The notes under the pieces were generated by a model. The model had not been told where the DNA came from and did not search any database. It saw only the letters and a program-made list of their open reading frames with translations. A program made the position numbers and the translations under genes. This document shows positions 61,457 through 64,000 of a DNA stretch of 64,000 nucleotides, piece by piece. The stretch spans positions 310,001 through 374,000 of the forward strand of contig CAVSLJ010000001.1 in the NCBI GenBank assembly GCA_963728875.1. Reading direction: 5' to 3'. The stretch's first letter is position 1. Every line of letters begins with the position of its first letter. The DNA comes from DASUPK01 sp963728875 (GTDB taxonomy: Bacteria > Actinomycetota > Thermoleophilia > Solirubrobacterales > 70-9).

Positions 61457-62113
61457 TCAGCTGGTCGCGGCCGCGTGGAGGTGCTGCAGTGCGTCGGCTC
61501 CCACATACGCAAGTCCCAATGGCGAGCCCGCCTCGGTCAGCACATGCCAGAGGGCACCGGCATCCGTCGCCGGAGCCACCAGCAGCCACTGCTTCTCGTA
61601 CTGGTGAATCACCAGGGTGGGCACGCCGCCCACCGACTCGACCCGGACGTTGCCCGGGCCGGCCGGTGTGGCCCCGGCGCGCGCCACCACCTCTCGGGCG
61701 AACGGCCCAGTCAGGCAGACGGCGACGCGGTCGGAGGTGACCTCCGCGATTCGCGTTTCGCGATCCGCCCTCTCCTCGAGGTAGGCCCCAACCCGGACCG
61801 CCATGCTCGGAGGGGTCAGGACGAGCAACGACTCATGTGTGAGTGCGCACCACCAGGCGTCCGCCGCCTCGAGGGCGCGGCCGGGCCGCAGCGCGCGGCC
61901 CGATGGATACATGTCGGCGATCGCCGTCGCCGGGCCCTGCACCTCGAACTTGCTGATGCTGGAAACGTCTGCCAGCCCTGCGGTGGCGCGGCTCACCGCG
62001 ATCTCCGCGGCGAGCGAACCGAAGTCAGCCGCCACCAGCCAGCCCTCCCGCTCGGTCATGTGAGCACCGGAGCGCTTCAGCACGTCGTCCAGCGGACTGA
62101 GCAGCGAGCCCAT
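61457..62113 (-). CDS. GcvT-like folate-binding protein (SoxG/aminomethyltransferase-like)
   Basis: A 218-residue protein with the GcvT/sarcosine-oxidase-gamma pattern: SLAAEIAVSRATAGLADVSSISKFEVQGP, then LRPGRALEAADAWWCALTHES, RIAEVTSDRVAVCLTGPFAREVVARAG and a final VPTLVIHQYEKQWLLVAPATDAGALW. It is about half the length of full aminomethyltransferases or LigM-type O-demethylases, similar to SoxG, but no other sox subunits are present. ATG 62113 is one base after the TGA of the MetE-like gene. Role in methyl transfer to folate is inferred. Confidence 0.72.
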   Translation of the reverse strand: MGSLLSPLDDVLKRSGAHMTEREGWLVAADFGSLAAEIAVSRATAGLADVSSISKFEVQGPATAIADMYPSGRALRPGRALEAADAWWCALTHESLLVLTPPSMAVRVGAYLEERADRETRIAEVTSDRVAVCLTGPFAREVVARAGATPAGPGNVRVESVGGVPTLVIHQYEKQWLLVAPATDAGALWHVLTEAGSPLGLAYVGADALQHLHAAATS

Positions 62114-62114
62114 C

Positions 62115-63215
62115 TCAGCCCCAGACCTCATGGGCGACCTTGCCGAGCAGCTCGAGCTTGGCCTTCTGGTCGTCGAAGGTGACGAGGTTGCCCGGCAGGG
62201 TGGAGGCGAATCCGCACTGGGGGCTGAGGGCGAGGCGCTCGAGAGGGATGTGCTGCGAGGCCTCCTCGATCCGCGCCTTGAGCTGATCGGCGTCCTCGAG
62301 CTCCGGCTCCTTCGTGGTGATCAGTCCGAGCACCACGGTCTTGCCATCCGGGACGAACCGGAGCGGCTCGAAGGTCCCGGCCCGCGGCGAGTCGTACTCG
62401 GCGAAGATCCGATCGCACTCCAGGTCGTTGAAGAGCTGCTCGGCGATCGCGTCGTAGCCGCCCTCCACCGACCACATCGACCGGTGGTTGCCGCGACAGA
62501 GATGGACCGCCCAGGTGACGTCGGGGAAGGCCCGGATCAGCTGGTTGTCGCGCTCGATCATCTGGCCGAGCCAGGTTTCGGTGTCGAGCCCGAGGTTCCG
62601 CAGGTTCTCCTGCCCTTCCTCGCTCACCAGATGCGTGTACCGCGGCGAGTCGAGCTGGAAGTAGTCGCAGCCGGCCTCGATCGTCTCGCCGACGATCTGC
62701 TTCATCAGCTCGATCACCTCGTCCATGTAGGCCTCGCGGTCCGGATAGACCTTGTCCGAGTAGCCGGGGACCCAGAGCACGCTGGCGTAGGTCATCCCGG
62801 CCAGGGTCGCCTTCGCCGGCCGGTCGGTGTTGGCGCTGACGAACCTGTATTCCTCGAGCGGGAGGTTGTGGCGGATCCCGAGCTTCTCGGTGACGGCGGG
62901 CAGCTTCGGCGGGGGCCCCTCCGGCTTGTCGGCAGAGCCGTGGAACATCACGGGCGCGGGGACCTCGGGGTTGTATCCGGAGAGGCTGTCGGTGAGCGGA
63001 TCGAACCAGAAGCGGCGACGCACCTCACCGTCGGTCAGCACCTCGATGCCCGCATCCTCCTGCAGGGCGATATTCCGCTTGCCCTCGTCCGCTTGCAGTG
63101 CCTCGAGCTGCTTGGGATCGATTTCACCCCGCTCGTCCTGCTCCATCGCCTGCTTGAGCTCGTCGTGGCGAAGCAGGCTGCCGACGACCTCACAGTGAAA
63201 TCCGTTGCTCGACAT
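62115..63215 (-). CDS. MetE-like single-barrel methyltransferase (YxjG/YxjH type)
   Basis: A 366-residue protein equivalent to the C-terminal barrel of MetE. It begins FHCEVVGSLLRHDELKQAM, as in Bacillus YxjG/YxjH. Zinc ligands are visible as His and Cys in VHLCRGN and Cys in SPQCGFAS; the Asp of YFQLDSPRY and the DGEVRRRFW motif are also typical. It lacks the folate-side N-terminal barrel of full MetE, so its methyl donor should be delivered otherwise, possibly by the coupled GcvT-like protein. ATG 63215 with GGAGGG upstream. Confidence 0.85.
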   Translation of the reverse strand: MSSNGFHCEVVGSLLRHDELKQAMEQDERGEIDPKQLEALQADEGKRNIALQEDAGIEVLTDGEVRRRFWFDPLTDSLSGYNPEVPAPVMFHGSADKPEGPPPKLPAVTEKLGIRHNLPLEEYRFVSANTDRPAKATLAGMTYASVLWVPGYSDKVYPDREAYMDEVIELMKQIVGETIEAGCDYFQLDSPRYTHLVSEEGQENLRNLGLDTETWLGQMIERDNQLIRAFPDVTWAVHLCRGNHRSMWSVEGGYDAIAEQLFNDLECDRIFAEYDSPRAGTFEPLRFVPDGKTVVLGLITTKEPELEDADQLKARIEEASQHIPLERLALSPQCGFASTLPGNLVTFDDQKAKLELLGKVAHEVWG

Positions 63216-63235
63216 CCGGTGCCCTCCTCTCCTAG

Positions 63236-64000
63236 TCAGTCCTTCGAGTGATCGGCAAGGTTGATCAGCGACGCGCCGGGGATCTGGTCCAGCACGTGGC
63301 GGTTGTCAAGGAAGACCTCCAGGTTCCGGAGGGCGACGCGCGCATGCTCGCGCGCGAGCGCCTCGGCGCGAACCCCTTCGCGGCGTTCGATCGCGTCGAT
63401 CAGGCCGCGGTGGTGCTCCTGCGCGATCACCAGGATCTCCCGCGACTCGGGGAGCTCGGCCTGCCCCTGGACCAGCGCGCTGGGGGAGGCGAAGGGAAGC
63501 GCGAGGATCCGCTCGAGCGCCCGGTCGAGGATGGGGCTGTCGGCGGCCTCCAGGAGCACCGCGTGGAAGGCGCGGTTGCACTCCACATATGCCCAGAAGG
63601 AATCGACGTCGGAGCTGTGGACGAGCGGGTCCATCTCCGCGCTCAGGCTCTTCATCCGATCGAGCTGGTCGTTCGTCGCTCCCCGCTCCGCCGCGAATCG
63701 CACAGCCGTTCCCTCGAGCACCCCGCGGAGCTCGATCGCGTCGTGGATCTCGGCCATCGTGAACTCCCGGACGGCGTAGCCGCCACCCTCGAGGATCTCC
63801 AGGAGCCCCTCGTGCTCGAGGTTCGCGAGCGCCAGCCGCAGTGGGGTGCGTGAGACTCCGAGCCGCTCAACCAGGGGCAGCTCGGACATCCGCGTGCCCG
63901 GCGGGAACTCGCCGCTGAGCAGCAGGTCGCGGAGGCTGAGCAGGGCCCGCGTCGTCTGCGAGGTGGGCTCGCCGTCTCTGTATGCAGGATCGCTGTTCAT
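63236..64000 (-). CDS. GntR-family (FCD) regulator
   Basis: A 254-residue regulator. Winged helix: LRDLLLSGEFPPGTRMSELPL, then VERLGVSRTPLRLALANLEHEGLLE (residues 24-70 in total). The FCD ligand domain has DAIELRGVLEGTAVRFAAERG, the metal His in NRAFHAVLLEAA and AQEHHRGLIDAIERRE. The ATG is the last complete codon at the window edge, so the true start could lie beyond. It leads the MetE-like/GcvT-like/MFS/pobA/SDR run and probably regulates it. Confidence 0.88.
   Translation of the reverse strand: MNSDPAYRDGEPTSQTTRALLSLRDLLLSGEFPPGTRMSELPLVERLGVSRTPLRLALANLEHEGLLEILEGGGYAVREFTMAEIHDAIELRGVLEGTAVRFAAERGATNDQLDRMKSLSAEMDPLVHSSDVDSFWAYVECNRAFHAVLLEAADSPILDRALERILALPFASPSALVQGQAELPESREILVIAQEHHRGLIDAIERREGVRAEALAREHARVALRNLEVFLDNRHVLDQIPGASLINLADHSKD

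Overview
This is a high-GC chromosomal window with dense, tightly overlapping genes and many GTG/TTG starts. The gene content points to a soil actinobacterium, most likely of the Thermoleophilia/Solirubrobacterales type. The signs are an actinobacterial-type integration host factor, YrbE/MceG-like lipid transport genes, secreted lipoproteins and several aromatic-degradation clusters. No rRNA, tRNA, CRISPR array, transposase or phage gene was seen.

Layout. 1-13.5 kb holds envelope and housekeeping genes: a divergent pair of a serine-palmitoyltransferase-like enzyme and a GNAT acyltransferase, an mIHF-like nucleoid protein, a minus-strand run from an RND/MMPL transporter to small membrane proteins, and a YrbE-YrbE-ATPase lipid importer. 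13.5-21.7 kb holds a TetR/cupin pair, three tandem PQQ-type sugar dehydrogenase paralogues, a PucR regulator overlapping a P-II protein that lacks Tyr51, and a semialdehyde dehydrogenase preceded by a perfect 28-bp palindrome. 22-28.5 kb has metE and metH back to back with 33 bp between start codons. 28.6-31.7 kb is a benzaldehyde dehydrogenase/benzoylformate decarboxylase pair. 31.8-34.5 kb (methyltransferase, berberine-bridge-type oxidase, SnoaL protein) looks compositionally different and may be acquired.

34.6-50.5 kb is a long minus-strand aromatic-catabolism block. It has an almost complete protocatechuate 3,4-cleavage set (pcaH, G, B, D, C and a CoA transferase). Interleaved with it are genes of a meta-type route: an extradiol dioxygenase, a metal hydrolase, a GalB-like PIG-L hydratase and a GalC-like RraA aldolase. 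A GMC oxidoreductase and the galB-like gene in this block carry frameshifts. 50.9-58 kb is a two-component system with a MacAB-type exporter, an OB-fold-like membrane protein and a secreted lipoprotein. 58.2-64 kb returns to aromatics with pobA (4-hydroxybenzoate to protocatechuate), an SDR, an MFS transporter and a GntR regulator. It also contains a GcvT-like/MetE-like pair that could be a methyl-transfer (demethylation) module feeding the pca block.

Functions are inferred from motifs and family resemblance recognised by eye; no database search was run.
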